Shown: piece by piece, positions 8,410 through 17,396 of the stretch
How positions within the stretch are numbered: position 1 is the stretch's first letter
Layout of the letters: every line of letters starts with the position of its first letter
NCBI GenBank assembly: GCA_036278715.1
Contig: DASUKN010000015.1
Location: 1-34,286, forward strand
Length of the DNA: 34,286 bases
Source: Udaeobacter sp025935755
GTDB taxonomy: Bacteria; Verrucomicrobiota; Verrucomicrobiia; Chthoniobacterales; UBA10450
Direction of reading: 5' to 3'
Translations under genes and position numbers: made by a program
The notes under the pieces: generated by a model
Told to the model about the DNA's origin: nothing
Database searches by the model: none
The model's input: the letters and a program-made list of their open reading frames with translations, nothing else

Positions 8410-8881
8410 TTTCGTAACTCTCTCTGTCGTTGGTTTGGATTCTTGTTTCCCTTGAAATCCATGAATAAAGAGAATCCGAGAATGGTGTTAGCAACCACCC
8501 ATGGCTTATTTCTTTGCAAAACTTGTTCGCCCCGGAGATCGCCATTTGCGGCTGTGCACGATCGGGGGTGAGACATCGTGGTGGTTCAGATACGGTTGGA
8601 AACACACGATGATAACTGCGATCGCGAGACCGACTCGTGTTATGCCAACCAAGGCCTCATCGCACAAAATTCGTGTCGCTCCCGCGATCTCAGCTCGAGG
8701 TTAAGATCCTTGAGTAGTGATCGATGACGAGGCTGCCGTGGCTGCGTAATACGGGTGTTTAACATCCTGTTCGCCTGAGCGCGGGACGGCGCGCCATGGT
8801 CCTGTCACAGCAAAATCAGGCTAGGAATTGCCAACTGACGAGCAGCGGCCCCATTCCGGTGGCGATTAATTTGATCGCGAG
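8410..8881. other. 472-bp stretch with no supported gene
   Basis: Both strands were read between the HAF pseudogene start and the AraC-type gene. Open frames here are short, lack recognisable motifs and overlap each other. The segment next to 8409 should hold the former promoter of the pseudogene. No strong hairpin, repeat or RNA gene was recognised. Confidence 0.5.
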
Positions 8882-9277
8882 ATGACCAAGGTATTGCCAG
8901 TAGGCGAATCTCATAACGCGAGCTCCCAAAAGCACGCCGAACCGGTGGAGATTTGGAAAACGCGCAAGTTTATCGAGGAACATTCCGGGGAGGAAATCTC
9001 GCTGCGGAAAGCGGCAAAGGCGGTTAATAAACACCCGAATCATTTAAGCGAAAGATTCAAGCAGGTAACTGGGTTGAACTTTGTCGAGTACGTCGCGCGC
9101 ACCCGATTCGAAAAAGCATGCAGGCTGTTAACTGACGGTGAACTGCGGATCAGCGAAGTTGCATTCTCGGCCGGGTTTCAGTCCCTTTCGCAATTCAACC
9201 GCGTTTTCAAAAGGTTATCCGGAAAATCGCCAACAGAATTTCGTGAGCTCAACCCTGTCCGTGGACAGGACCGCTGA
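8882..9277 (+). CDS. Minimal AraC-family transcriptional regulator
   Basis: This 131-residue protein is essentially one AraC/XylS DNA-binding domain of two helix-turn-helix units: SLRKAAKAVNKHPNHLSERFKQVTG (first) and RISEVAFSAGFQSLSQFNRVFKRLSGKSPTEFR (second, the family signature), with the linking helix YVARTRFEKACRLLTDG. No sensor domain is visible. The 25 N-terminal residues before VEIWKTRKFIEEH are probably disordered. It lies 78 bp upstream of the electron-transfer cluster on the same strand and could regulate it, but that is only positional. Start ATG 8882 has a GCGAG stretch just upstream and is not certain. Confidence 0.85.
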   Translation: MTKVLPVGESHNASSQKHAEPVEIWKTRKFIEEHSGEEISLRKAAKAVNKHPNHLSERFKQVTGLNFVEYVARTRFEKACRLLTDGELRISEVAFSAGFQSLSQFNRVFKRLSGKSPTEFRELNPVRGQDR

Positions 9278-9355
9278 ACCTCCGGGCGGCCCATAAGAAA
9301 AAAGCCGAAGAAATGCGTTGTCATAATTTTTCGGCTCTGCGCATACTCGCGGTTC

Positions 9356-10189
9356 GTGTGGGGTTCGAGAGTAATACGAACGTTCCGCGATAAACGCGAA
9401 AGCGTGCTGTGGGGGGCTGGAGGAGCTGTAGCGCTCGCAGTGATTTTGCTTTCCTGCAGCACGACCAGTCGAACAATTCTCGCTCCGCCCAGCATCCCCG
9501 GCGCCGAGTTCGTCGGCTCAGAGGAATGCGCCACCTGCCACGAAGAAATTGTGCGTGACTTTCGGACAGCCACTCACGCGCGATTGCAGGCAAAAGGAGA
9601 TAACGCAAAAAACATGGGTTGCGAATCGTGTCATGGTCCCGGGAGTAAGCATGTTCAAGCCGGCGGTGGCGCCGGCACAATTATCAATCCGCGGAAATCG
9701 CCGGACACCTGTTTCCAGTGTCACCTGGACGTTCGCGCATCATTTCAGTTGCCTCATCATCATCCGGTCCTTGAAGGCAAGATGAGTTGCAGCGATTGCC
9801 ATGAACCGCACAAAGGGATCGCGACCAAGGGCGCGCCGACAAACATCCAACAGAGGCTTAAAGCGGGCGGATTTGCGTTCCTCAGCCGAAACGAAACCTG
9901 CTTCGAGTGTCACACGCAGCAACGCGGTCCGTTTGTGTACGAACATGAGGCCGTGCGCCAGGGATGCACCGTCTGCCATTCACCCCACGGCTCAGTTAAC
10001 CAGCGACTGCTTAACGAACGCAACGCCACACTTTGTCTGAAATGCCACTTCCAGGAACAAAGGACAGCCGGGCACATTTTCATCGGCGACGTTGATCACA
10101 GCACGTTCCTGCAACAGGGAACTTGTTGGTCGGCCGGGTGCCACGAAGAACCGCACGGATCGAACGTAACTCCACTGCTTAGATATTGA
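9356..10189 (+). CDS. Multihaem c-type cytochrome lipoprotein, DmsE/MtrA-like
   Basis: This 277-residue protein has a lipoprotein signal ending in ILLSC (lipidated Cys34). The haem sites in order are CATCH, CESCH, CFQCH, CSDCH, CFECH, CTVCH and CLKCH, then CWSAGCH, which is a CX4CH variant; eight in total if the last binds haem. Extra His residues (LPHHHP, SKH, HSPH) can supply distal ligands. MtrA/DmsE proteins of this type carry electrons across the periplasm and plug into an MtrB barrel; classical members have ten haems, so this one is shorter. The porin gene follows after 9 nt. GTG 9356 is used, with GTG 9404 as an alternative; neither has a strong ribosome site. Confidence 0.8.
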   Translation: MWGSRVIRTFRDKRESVLWGAGGAVALAVILLSCSTTSRTILAPPSIPGAEFVGSEECATCHEEIVRDFRTATHARLQAKGDNAKNMGCESCHGPGSKHVQAGGGAGTIINPRKSPDTCFQCHLDVRASFQLPHHHPVLEGKMSCSDCHEPHKGIATKGAPTNIQQRLKAGGFAFLSRNETCFECHTQQRGPFVYEHEAVRQGCTVCHSPHGSVNQRLLNERNATLCLKCHFQEQRTAGHIFIGDVDHSTFLQQGTCWSAGCHEEPHGSNVTPLLRY

Positions 10190-10198
10190 TGTGAGGTT

Positions 10199-12379
10199 AT
10201 GAAAATCGCGTCTGGCAGAATCCTGGTACTGGTTTTTGCGGGAACCTTTGCCGCTGCCTGGGTTCAGGGTGGCACCAGTGATCAGAAGAGCGTCGCTACT
10301 GCTGCTGAAGAAGAATCTGAAGAATACAAGAATTGGATCGAGCTCGGGATGGGCGGTGTAATTACCAGCGGCGACCGCGCGCAATTCGAGCAGGAACACA
10401 GACTCCCGGGTGGTCAGGTTTACGGAGGTATCCAGGATCTACATTTTGAAGGGACCTTCGATAAAAATGGAGTGTTTTCGGTCGATGGCCACGCGCTCTG
10501 GGATATCAACGATTACGACCTGACCATCCAATTGGCCAAGCCCAACCTCGGATACATAAAGGCTGGTTACCAAGAGTTTCGAAGCTGGTACGATGGCAAC
10601 GCCGCGTTCTTCCCGCACAATGATGTGTTCTTCGACCCGCCTTATCCGGAAATGCACGTCGATCGTGGCGACGCATGGATCGAACTGGGATTACGTGCGC
10701 CGAACTGGCCGGAGATCACGATCCGGTACGACCATGAATTTCGCTTCGGACAGAAGGACTCCACGGTGTGGGGCGACACAAACCAGACCGGGTTGTTACC
10801 CCCGTATAATTCGACACGGAAGATCGTGCCCTCCTTCCGGGACATCGATGAGAAGCGCGATATAATTTCGCTCGAGGCAAGTCATACATTCGGTAATACG
10901 GATGTTCTGCTCGGGATGCGGTACGAGCACAACACCAATGATTACTCGTTGAACATGGAACGCGGGGCCGGCCAGTTGCCTCCGGTTGTTGCGCCTCCGG
11001 GGCAGCAGCGAAAGGTCACCCAAACGCAGAACGATGACGTCGACTTGTGGAGCGGCCATGGAATTACTCAGACACGGATCACCGATAACCTTTGGTTCAC
11101 CACCGGCTATTCGTACACGAGCCTAACAAATGATTTATCGGGTTCGCGCATAACCGGTACGCATTGGAATGAGGCTTTTGGCCAGCCAGTGCCAACGCTC
11201 GGTAACCGCGATCATTCCTTTATCGAGTTAGCGGGCACTGCTCAAACCAGACAACACGTCGTTAACGCAAACCTGTTTTGGATGCCATTCGATAGCCTCG
11301 CCATTTTATCCGGATTCCGGTATACCCACGAAAACGTCGCTGACGATTCGACATTTCTTGCAGAAGAGCCTCTGCCCAACACGCCCCCATTTACGCCATT
11401 GAATCCGGCTGGCGGATTTCACTACGCAGTTGGAATACCGGCCAATGGTTACCGCGACGCAGATTACGACCGCTTCGCCCAGAGAGTGGAGATGCGCTTC
11501 ACCGGTATAAAGGAGTGGCTATTCTACTTCCTCGGTGAATGGGAAGAAGAATGGGGGAACGTCGATGAGTTTCAAAACATCGATGAAGAAATACCTTTGG
11601 ACAAAGATACCTACGCACTGGGTCAAAAATACAGCATGGGCTTTAACTGGTACCCGCTGATGAGACTGAATTTCTCAGGCGAGTACTTTCACAGAATCGC
11701 GCATTACGAAGACAACAACATCGTCAGTGCACAATTCCCGAGACTGATTAACCAGGACTGGAACATCGACGATTTTAATTTTCGGATGACGTTTCGGCCC
11801 AAAATTCCATCCTGCATGGGCTCACTTGCTCTGGTTACCCGCTATGACTTCGTGCACACGAACATCGACAGTCAGTGGGGATTATATCCGCAGGCGGAGA
11901 TATTGGCGGAGCAGCAGAGCGGTGAAGTCAAAAAGCATGTAATTAGTGAATCGCTGAACTGGAATCCGGTGCCGCGTTTTTATCTCCAGGCGAATGCATC
12001 ATACGTTCTCAATCAAACCGACACGCCCGCCAATGGCATCGAATTAGTACCCGGCGGAGGCCCAACAGTGGTCAATTTCAGGAACGACTACTGGACGGTT
12101 AACAGCAGCTTTGGTTACCTCATCGACGACAAAACGGATGTCACCGTCGATTACTATTTTTATTGTGCCAATGATTACTACAACAATGCTGCCGTTGCCG
12201 TCCCCTACGGTATGGGCGCGACCGAACATGCAGCGTCAGCGACTTTGACCCGCCAAATAGCCAGGAACATGCGGATTCTTTTCAGGTACGGTTACTACAA
12301 CTACCGAGACGAGACGTCCGGCGGTCATAACAATTACAGGGCGCACTCTCTGTTCTCGAGTCTTCAGATTCGTTTCTAG
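10199..12379 (+). CDS. MtrB/PioB-like outer-membrane beta-barrel protein
   Basis: This 726-residue protein has a signal peptide (MKIASGRILVLVFAGTFAAAW) and then a long run of alternating aromatic and polar strands typical of a large barrel (YKNWIELGMGGV, IRYDHEFRFGQ, DVLLGMRYEH, WLFYFLGEWEEEW). It ends in a terminal Phe (SLQIRF), the outer-membrane assembly signal. Its placement directly after a multihaem periplasmic cytochrome supports the MtrB/PioB porin role: a sheath that lets a cytochrome pass electrons through the outer membrane. No N-terminal CxxC motif like that of Shewanella MtrB was seen. GAGG just precedes the ATG. The exact family is inferred from context plus barrel features. Confidence 0.72.
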   Translation: MKIASGRILVLVFAGTFAAAWVQGGTSDQKSVATAAEEESEEYKNWIELGMGGVITSGDRAQFEQEHRLPGGQVYGGIQDLHFEGTFDKNGVFSVDGHALWDINDYDLTIQLAKPNLGYIKAGYQEFRSWYDGNAAFFPHNDVFFDPPYPEMHVDRGDAWIELGLRAPNWPEITIRYDHEFRFGQKDSTVWGDTNQTGLLPPYNSTRKIVPSFRDIDEKRDIISLEASHTFGNTDVLLGMRYEHNTNDYSLNMERGAGQLPPVVAPPGQQRKVTQTQNDDVDLWSGHGITQTRITDNLWFTTGYSYTSLTNDLSGSRITGTHWNEAFGQPVPTLGNRDHSFIELAGTAQTRQHVVNANLFWMPFDSLAILSGFRYTHENVADDSTFLAEEPLPNTPPFTPLNPAGGFHYAVGIPANGYRDADYDRFAQRVEMRFTGIKEWLFYFLGEWEEEWGNVDEFQNIDEEIPLDKDTYALGQKYSMGFNWYPLMRLNFSGEYFHRIAHYEDNNIVSAQFPRLINQDWNIDDFNFRMTFRPKIPSCMGSLALVTRYDFVHTNIDSQWGLYPQAEILAEQQSGEVKKHVISESLNWNPVPRFYLQANASYVLNQTDTPANGIELVPGGGPTVVNFRNDYWTVNSSFGYLIDDKTDVTVDYYFYCANDYYNNAAVAVPYGMGATEHAASATLTRQIARNMRILFRYGYYNYRDETSGGHNNYRAHSLFSSLQIRF

Positions 12380-12397
12380 GCAGATATCTGCGGCGGT

Positions 12398-12727
12398 ATG
12401 AAGACGATCGTAATGCTTGCTACCAGCGTTGGCATCGCTGTCCCGTTGAACGTGGGCGCCGCGGATACGCGCACGATCTGGGTACAAAATTGCGCTTCCT
12501 GTCATGCCAAAGATGGCAGCGGCAGTACGATGATGGGCAGGAAATTAGGCGTAAAAGATTATCGCGATCCGACATTTCAAGGGGCTTTCAGCGACGCGGA
12601 AGCCGAAAGAGCTATCAGGGAAGGCGTAAAAACCAATGGTAAAGAGACGATGAAACCATTCGGCACCAAATTGTCCGACTCTGATATAAAAGGGCTGGTC
12701 AAATACATTCGATCTTTCAAGAAATGA
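12398..12727 (+). CDS. Monohaem cytochrome c (class I type), first copy
   Basis: This 109-residue periplasmic cytochrome has a cleavable signal (to about AA22), a single haem site CASCH (Cys32, Cys35, His36) followed by AKDGSGST, and Met residues at GSTMMG and KETMKPFG that could supply the axial ligand. The C-terminal helix is SDSDIKGLVKYIRSFKK. It is a sister of the next gene: CASCH.KDGSG, MG.KLGVKDY and FSDAEA are shared. Eighteen nucleotides after the porin stop, it is probably in the same operon and may shuttle electrons between the membrane cytochrome and the outer conduit. Confidence 0.88.
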   Translation: MKTIVMLATSVGIAVPLNVGAADTRTIWVQNCASCHAKDGSGSTMMGRKLGVKDYRDPTFQGAFSDAEAERAIREGVKTNGKETMKPFGTKLSDSDIKGLVKYIRSFKK

Positions 12728-12911
12728 TGGCGGCAGTTTGTGCAGGAACTCCTTTGGAAACGTGGCGATAAGCGAAAACCGAAAAAAATCATTGCCATGA
12801 TTCGAGTTGTTTTGAGATACTCCATCATTGGTGCCGGGGTTGATGACAGGGGCGACAAACACACACCGGCAGATAATCGATAGTCAACAAAGCAACAAGG
12901 AATCACGTCTC

Positions 12912-13217
12912 ATGAAAGCAACTGTATCGGTAATCATCGCGGTCATGTTCGCTTCTTCTGGCGCAACGTTCGCTGCAGAAGGCAGCGCGCTGTGGAATCA
13001 GCACTGCGCCTCCTGCCACGGAAAAGATGGAAGCGGCAACACGGCGATGGGAAAAAAACTCGGCGTGAAAGATTACTCGAAAGACCAGGGGTTTAGCGAC
13101 GCTGAGGCGGCCAACATCATCAAGAACGGCAAGGGCAAGATGAAGGCCTACAAAGACAAGCTGTCCGACGCGGATGTAAAGGCGTTGGTGGCCTACGTTC
13201 GTTCCCTGAAGAAGTGA
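12912..13217 (+). CDS. Monohaem cytochrome c (class I type), second copy
   Basis: This 101-residue protein has a signal peptide, MKATVSVIIAVMFASSGATFAA, haem motif CASCHGKDGSG (Cys32, Cys35, His36), a likely Met ligand in KGKMKAY and C-terminal helix DADVKALVAYVRSLKK. The frame is open upstream to 12828, but ATG 12912 is chosen because it starts the signal peptide and has AAGGA about 11 nt upstream. It is paralogous to the preceding cytochrome and arose by tandem duplication. The 184-bp gap between them could carry its own promoter. Confidence 0.9.
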   Translation: MKATVSVIIAVMFASSGATFAAEGSALWNQHCASCHGKDGSGNTAMGKKLGVKDYSKDQGFSDAEAANIIKNGKGKMKAYKDKLSDADVKALVAYVRSLKK

Positions 13218-13325
13218 CGCTGTAAAGCTTTGCGCGAACTGCTTTGGCGCCAGGTAGCGAACCGGATTTGGCGTTCCGATCCAAGTTCAATCACGTTTAC
13301 AGATCAGCCAGTCGCTGGCTTCGTT

Positions 13326-13345
13326 CGACGTGATTTTTCACGTCG
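13326..13345. repeat. Perfect hairpin 19 nt before the NapC-type gene
   Basis: CGACGTGA (13326-13333) and TCACGTCG (13338-13345) form a perfect 8-bp stem with a TTTT loop. TCGTT and AACGA outside it extend the pairing across a bulge. It lies between the second cytochrome and the membrane cytochrome, so it may stabilise or end the upstream mRNA or act as an operator. No T-run follows. Confidence 0.45.
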
Positions 13346-13364
13346 CGTGTAAACGATTGCTGCG

Positions 13365-14858
13365 ATGCCTGAAGCTATAAGTCCAACACAGCCCCAATCG
13401 TTCAGGCGTCATTTTCAGAACTGGCTTAGTTGGGCGGGGATGGTGCTGGGTGCGGCGGCGCTATTCGCTTTTGTCCTGCTCTTCGCGATCGATCTCTTTG
13501 CTCCCGCAAAGAATCCGTACATCGGCATCCTCGCGTATGTTATTGCACCGTTTTTCTTTCTCCTCGGAGTGGCACTCACACTTTTGGGCGCGATCCTGCA
13601 CAAACGTGAGGAGCGTCGCGCAATCAGGCTTGAAAAGAAACATCGTATTCTTCAGATCGACTTGTCGCGGAAACGCGACCGGCGAATCCTGGCGGCGTTC
13701 GCGTTAGGTGCTGTCGGGTTTCTTTTTCTAACTGCTCTCGGCAGCTACGAAACGTATCAATACACCGAGTCGGTCGATTTTTGCGGCAAGCGCTGTCACG
13801 TGCCGATGAAGCCGCAGTTCATTGCTGCACAGCACACCGCGCACGCGCAGGTGGAGTGTGTCAATTGCCATGTTGGTCCTGGCGCCGCTGCTTACTTCAA
13901 GACCAAGCTAAATGGTGTGAGGCAGCTATACCACACCGTGCTTGGGGATTTCGATCGTCCGATTTACATCACGGGTGAGACGCGACCGGACCAGGAGATC
14001 TGCCTGCAATGCCATTGGCCGAACCGCTACGTCGGCACCGTGGATCGTACTTATCAACATTACCTTTCCGATGAGGCGAATACACCATTTGCCGTGCGGT
14101 TGTTATTGAATGTTGGCGGAGGTGAACCGTCACGCGGACCGGTGGGCGGCATTCACTGGCACATGAACATCGCTAACAAGGTCGAATACATCGCGACCGA
14201 TAAGGATGCGGAGACGATCCCGTGGGTGCGGGTAACTAACGCACAGGGTCAAACGACCGAATACCGTACTGACGTTTTCAAAGGCGAGCCATCGCAGCAT
14301 GAGATTCGCCGGATGGATTGCCTCGATTGCCACAGCCGTCCCGCTCACAATGTCATGCCCCCGAACGACGCCGTGGATGTTTCAATCGCCGCCGGCCGAA
14401 TCGACCCGAAGATTCCTTTTGCGAAAGCGAAAGTCGTCGCTGCACTCACGCAGCCGTATACATCTGAACAAGAGGCGTTACAGGCGATTGCCACTTCGTT
14501 GCGGACAGCCTATCCGGATGCTGCGCAAGCCGACCCTCTCATTGCGGAAGCGCAAGCCATTTATCGCCAGAATTTCTTTCCCGAGATGAAGACCAACTGG
14601 CGCACTCACCCTAATAACATTGGTCACAAAGACTGGAATGGCTGTTTCCGATGTCATGATGGCAATCACAAGACAGCCGATGGCAAAAAAACGATCTCAG
14701 CGAATGACTGCAATTCCTGCCATCTCATTCTTGCGCAGGGTAGCGGCGAAGAGCTCAAGAAATTGAATGCTAACGGCTATCCGTTTTTTCACATCGATGC
14801 AGAGTTCTCGGAATTTTCCTGCACGACATGCCATACCGGCGGACCTCAACTTCCTTGA
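13365..14858 (+). CDS. Seven-haem inner-membrane NapC/NirT-type cytochrome c
   Basis: This 497-residue protein has three hydrophobic segments: about 22-46, about 52-80 and about 108-127 (ILAAFALGAVGFLFLTALGS). A periplasmic haem domain follows. The haem motifs are CGKRCH (a CX3CH variant), CVNCH, CLQCH, CLDCH, CFRCH, CNSCH and CTTCH. The first part, from Y.YTES..FCG..CH through HA.VECVNCHVG, is NapC/NirT-like. The family takes electrons from quinol and hands them to periplasmic acceptors. Haem count and layout recall ImcH-type cytochromes of metal reducers, but orthology is not shown. It precedes the lipoprotein, resB and ccsA on the same strand. Confidence 0.82.
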   Translation: MPEAISPTQPQSFRRHFQNWLSWAGMVLGAAALFAFVLLFAIDLFAPAKNPYIGILAYVIAPFFFLLGVALTLLGAILHKREERRAIRLEKKHRILQIDLSRKRDRRILAAFALGAVGFLFLTALGSYETYQYTESVDFCGKRCHVPMKPQFIAAQHTAHAQVECVNCHVGPGAAAYFKTKLNGVRQLYHTVLGDFDRPIYITGETRPDQEICLQCHWPNRYVGTVDRTYQHYLSDEANTPFAVRLLLNVGGGEPSRGPVGGIHWHMNIANKVEYIATDKDAETIPWVRVTNAQGQTTEYRTDVFKGEPSQHEIRRMDCLDCHSRPAHNVMPPNDAVDVSIAAGRIDPKIPFAKAKVVAALTQPYTSEQEALQAIATSLRTAYPDAAQADPLIAEAQAIYRQNFFPEMKTNWRTHPNNIGHKDWNGCFRCHDGNHKTADGKKTISANDCNSCHLILAQGSGEELKKLNANGYPFFHIDAEFSEFSCTTCHTGGPQLP

Positions 14859-15008
14859 GGCCGCAGAAATGCAACGCCCAGTGTTGGTTCGATTGCTGAA
14901 ATGAAATCCCGTTTCCTATCTGCGTTATTCGGCTATTTTTCCTCCCTCATCGAAACCGCATCAACGTAATGAGTCGGAATCGTGCGCATCGGGTGCGCTT
15001 ATTGGGTC

Positions 15009-16091
15009 ATGCGAATTAACCATTCTTTCATTCTGACTTTGTTTGCAGCGCTCCTTGTTAGTTGTGAGAAGAACTCCGAGATCAAGGTGTACCGCGTTTC
15101 CAAGGCGCCTCTGGAACAATCCGGACCTCAGCAGCAGGAAATGATGCCCACAAATACAGCTGCGCCTCGAATGCCGGGTGGTCTTGCTCCGGCGGTCCAA
15201 ACCGCGGTGACGACGCCGCCGAATTGGGAGCCGCAACCGCTGTCCCAAATGAGACAGGCTAGTTTTCTGGTCAAAGGCGATAACGGCGCAGTCGCGGACG
15301 TTTCGTTTGTGAGTCTGGGTTCCGCAGCAGGGAATGTTCTCGAAAATGTGAACCGATGGCTGGGTCAACTTGGCCAACCACCAATCACCGAACAGAAACT
15401 CGCCGAAATTTCGCAGCGACTCCACACCTCGTTAGGCGACATGACCATTGTCGATCTCGCGGGACTTCCCAACAATGCCGATCCCGCAAGAGATGGCAGA
15501 ATCGTTGCTGCAATGATGACCACTCCGGATGCAACGCTCTTTTTCAAGATGCGCGGGAACGCGGATCTCACTGAAGCGCAAAAAGGCGACTTCCTTAAAT
15601 GGGTGGCAGCAGTTTGCGATGCACAGACTCAAACGGGATCATCTCAAACGGCAGCGGCGCCGCAGCCGCAGACGACCAGAGACGTGCCTCCGATCAAGTG
15701 GACCACGCCTGAAGGGTGGGCGGAGGTTCCGCCCTCTTCGATGCGCTACGCCAGCTTCAGCGTGCCAGCAGAAGAGGGAGGTAAGATCGACATCTCCGTC
15801 GTGACGTTTCCTGGCGATGGAGGAAGCGATGCCGACAACATCAACAGGTGGCGCGGACAAATGGGTCTGGCGCCCGTAGATGCAAATGCAGTGACCTCAG
15901 GAGTCGCTTCTTTACAAACCGGAGACACAACGTTTTCCACCACAGACATCGCTGGCAACAAAACGCGGACCATTGCGGCCTGGACGCGGCGGGACGGACG
16001 CGTTTGGTTTTTCAAAGCGACCGGCCCTGCTGCCGCTGTTGAAAAAGAGAAACCAAAGTTTGTGAAATTCATCGAATCCGTTCGATTTTAA
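15009..16091 (+). CDS. Lipoprotein with an internal two-fold repeat, unknown function
   Basis: This 360-residue protein begins with a lipoprotein signal ending in LLVSC (Cys19). Two homologous units follow a Pro/Gln-rich linker. One (about residues 80-205) starts PPNWEPQPLSQMRQASF and contains VENVNRW-type LENVNRWLGQLG. The other (about 225-355) starts PEGWAEVPPSSMRYASF and contains ADNINRWRGQMG. Each ends in a beta-rich stretch (ATLFFKMRG, VWFFKATGP). An in-frame GTG at 14982 exists, but ATG 15009 gives a proper signal. No catalytic motif was recognised. Its place between the seven-haem cytochrome and resB suggests an envelope role linked to respiration or cytochrome maturation. Confidence 0.78.
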   Translation: MRINHSFILTLFAALLVSCEKNSEIKVYRVSKAPLEQSGPQQQEMMPTNTAAPRMPGGLAPAVQTAVTTPPNWEPQPLSQMRQASFLVKGDNGAVADVSFVSLGSAAGNVLENVNRWLGQLGQPPITEQKLAEISQRLHTSLGDMTIVDLAGLPNNADPARDGRIVAAMMTTPDATLFFKMRGNADLTEAQKGDFLKWVAAVCDAQTQTGSSQTAAAPQPQTTRDVPPIKWTTPEGWAEVPPSSMRYASFSVPAEEGGKIDISVVTFPGDGGSDADNINRWRGQMGLAPVDANAVTSGVASLQTGDTTFSTTDIAGNKTRTIAAWTRRDGRVWFFKATGPAAAVEKEKPKFVKFIESVRF

Positions 16092-16112
16092 CTGACAAAT
16101 CACTGGTATGTT

Positions 16113-16210
16113 GAGCGAAGCGTCGTAAGGAAATGCGAAGCATGAGGGCCGCTTTTCAAACATCTTTGGCTGTTTGAATGGAGAAATAATTTGAGGTGTT
16201 CGCTTCGCGC
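16113..16210. repeat. Nested inverted repeat before resB
   Basis: GAGCGAAGCG (16113-16122) and CGCTTCGCGC (16201-16210) pair at 9 of 10 positions. Inside lies a perfect 8-bp inverted repeat, TTCAAACA (16155-16162) / TGTTTGAA (16171-16178). The two pairs share nearly the same centre, so about 98 bp could fold as one cruciform. The outer arm, read as TTCTGCGCGAAGCG on the minus strand, resembles the TTCTGAGCGAAGCG-type repeats seen between genes in several bacterial phyla; that link is from memory. Confidence 0.5.
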
Positions 16211-16241
16211 AGAATGACATTTGGGAATTGGTTTTAGAAAC

Positions 16242-17396
16242 ATGCTGCACAAAATCGTCGACATCTTTACGTCGCTGAAGCTGACGATCGTTTGTCTTGC
16301 GGCGGCGATGGCGCTGATTTTTGCCGGAACGCTGGCCCAGGTCCATCTCGGGATACACGAAGCGCAGGAACGTTATTTCCAAAGCATGTTTGTGTGGTGG
16401 CCGCCGGATAGCTCCGGGTTCCAGATCCCGATTTTTCCAGGCGGTCATCTCATCGGCGCGGTGTTGCTGGTTAATTTGATCGCTGCGCATATGAAACGTT
16501 TCCGCTGGAGTTGGCGGAAACTCGGGATTCATCTCACGCATGCCGGGTTAATCATCATGCTCGCTGGTGGGCTGTTCACCGACCTGTTTGCAGTGGAGAG
16601 TCATATGCAGCTGGCAGGTGGCGACACGAGAAATTATTCGGAGGACATGCGTCAGACAGAACTGGCGGTGATCGACACCAGCGGCGACGACCTCGATCAG
16701 GTGACAGCCATTCCCGAAAGCGCGCTGCGGCACAATCGGATTATCGATCACTGGAGCTTGCCGTTCCGGATATCCGTACGGAATTTTTATCAAAACTCGC
16801 GGCTGAAAATGTTGAGCCAGGCGGGAGAAGGGGCACGACCGATCGCTAATCAGGGGCCCGGCGCAATGATCGCAGTCGAGCCCGCAGCGGCTGCGACCGG
16901 CACCGACGAGCGCGATGTCCCGAGCGCCGCGGTTGAAATTCTGCCGAAGGAGGGCGGGTCGTTAGGCACCTGGCTCGTTTCGGATGCGCTGGGTGCGCCG
17001 CAGACATTTACCTGCGGCGGTCGCACCTGGATGATCACGCTGCGTCCGATGCGCCATTACAAACCGTTCAGCGTGACGTTGCAGAAGTTCACGCATGAAA
17101 AATATCCGGGCACCGAGATTCCCAAGGATTTCTCAAGCAAAGTCACTTTGATCGATCCCGAGCGTTCTGTGAATCGCGACGTATTAATTTACATGAACCA
17201 TCCGTTGCGGTATCGCGGCGAGACATTTTACCAGGCGGGATTTCAGAAGGATGATTCCGCAACGATCCTGCAGGTGGTGCATAACCCCAGCTTCATCGCT
17301 CCTTACGTGGCCTGTGTGATCGTCGCCGCCGGTCTTCTTGTGCAATTTGGGTTTCATCTCGTAGGATTTTCGAGACGGAGGAGGGCAATCGCATGA
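16242..17396 (+). CDS. resB: ResB-like cytochrome c maturation protein
   Basis: This 384-residue membrane protein has the ResB pattern: an N-terminal membrane segment (SLKLTIVCLAAAMALIFAGTLAQV), a second at PGGHLIGAVLLVNLIAAH, a third at LTHAGLIIMLAGGLFTDLF, a large periplasmic domain, and a last segment near IAPYVACVIVAAGLLVQFG preceded by HPLRYRGETFYQAGF. With CcsA it forms the System II complex that exports haem and ligates it to CxxCH sites. ATG 16242 is chosen over TTG 16221 because the conserved membrane start follows it. It overlaps ccsA by 4 nt (ATGA), implying translational coupling. Confidence 0.87.
   Translation: MLHKIVDIFTSLKLTIVCLAAAMALIFAGTLAQVHLGIHEAQERYFQSMFVWWPPDSSGFQIPIFPGGHLIGAVLLVNLIAAHMKRFRWSWRKLGIHLTHAGLIIMLAGGLFTDLFAVESHMQLAGGDTRNYSEDMRQTELAVIDTSGDDLDQVTAIPESALRHNRIIDHWSLPFRISVRNFYQNSRLKMLSQAGEGARPIANQGPGAMIAVEPAAAATGTDERDVPSAAVEILPKEGGSLGTWLVSDALGAPQTFTCGGRTWMITLRPMRHYKPFSVTLQKFTHEKYPGTEIPKDFSSKVTLIDPERSVNRDVLIYMNHPLRYRGETFYQAGFQKDDSATILQVVHNPSFIAPYVACVIVAAGLLVQFGFHLVGFSRRRRAIA

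Noticed and set aside
8501..8704. 67-codon plus-strand frame in the 472-bp gap
   Set aside because: No motif or ribosome site, and unrelated to either neighbour.
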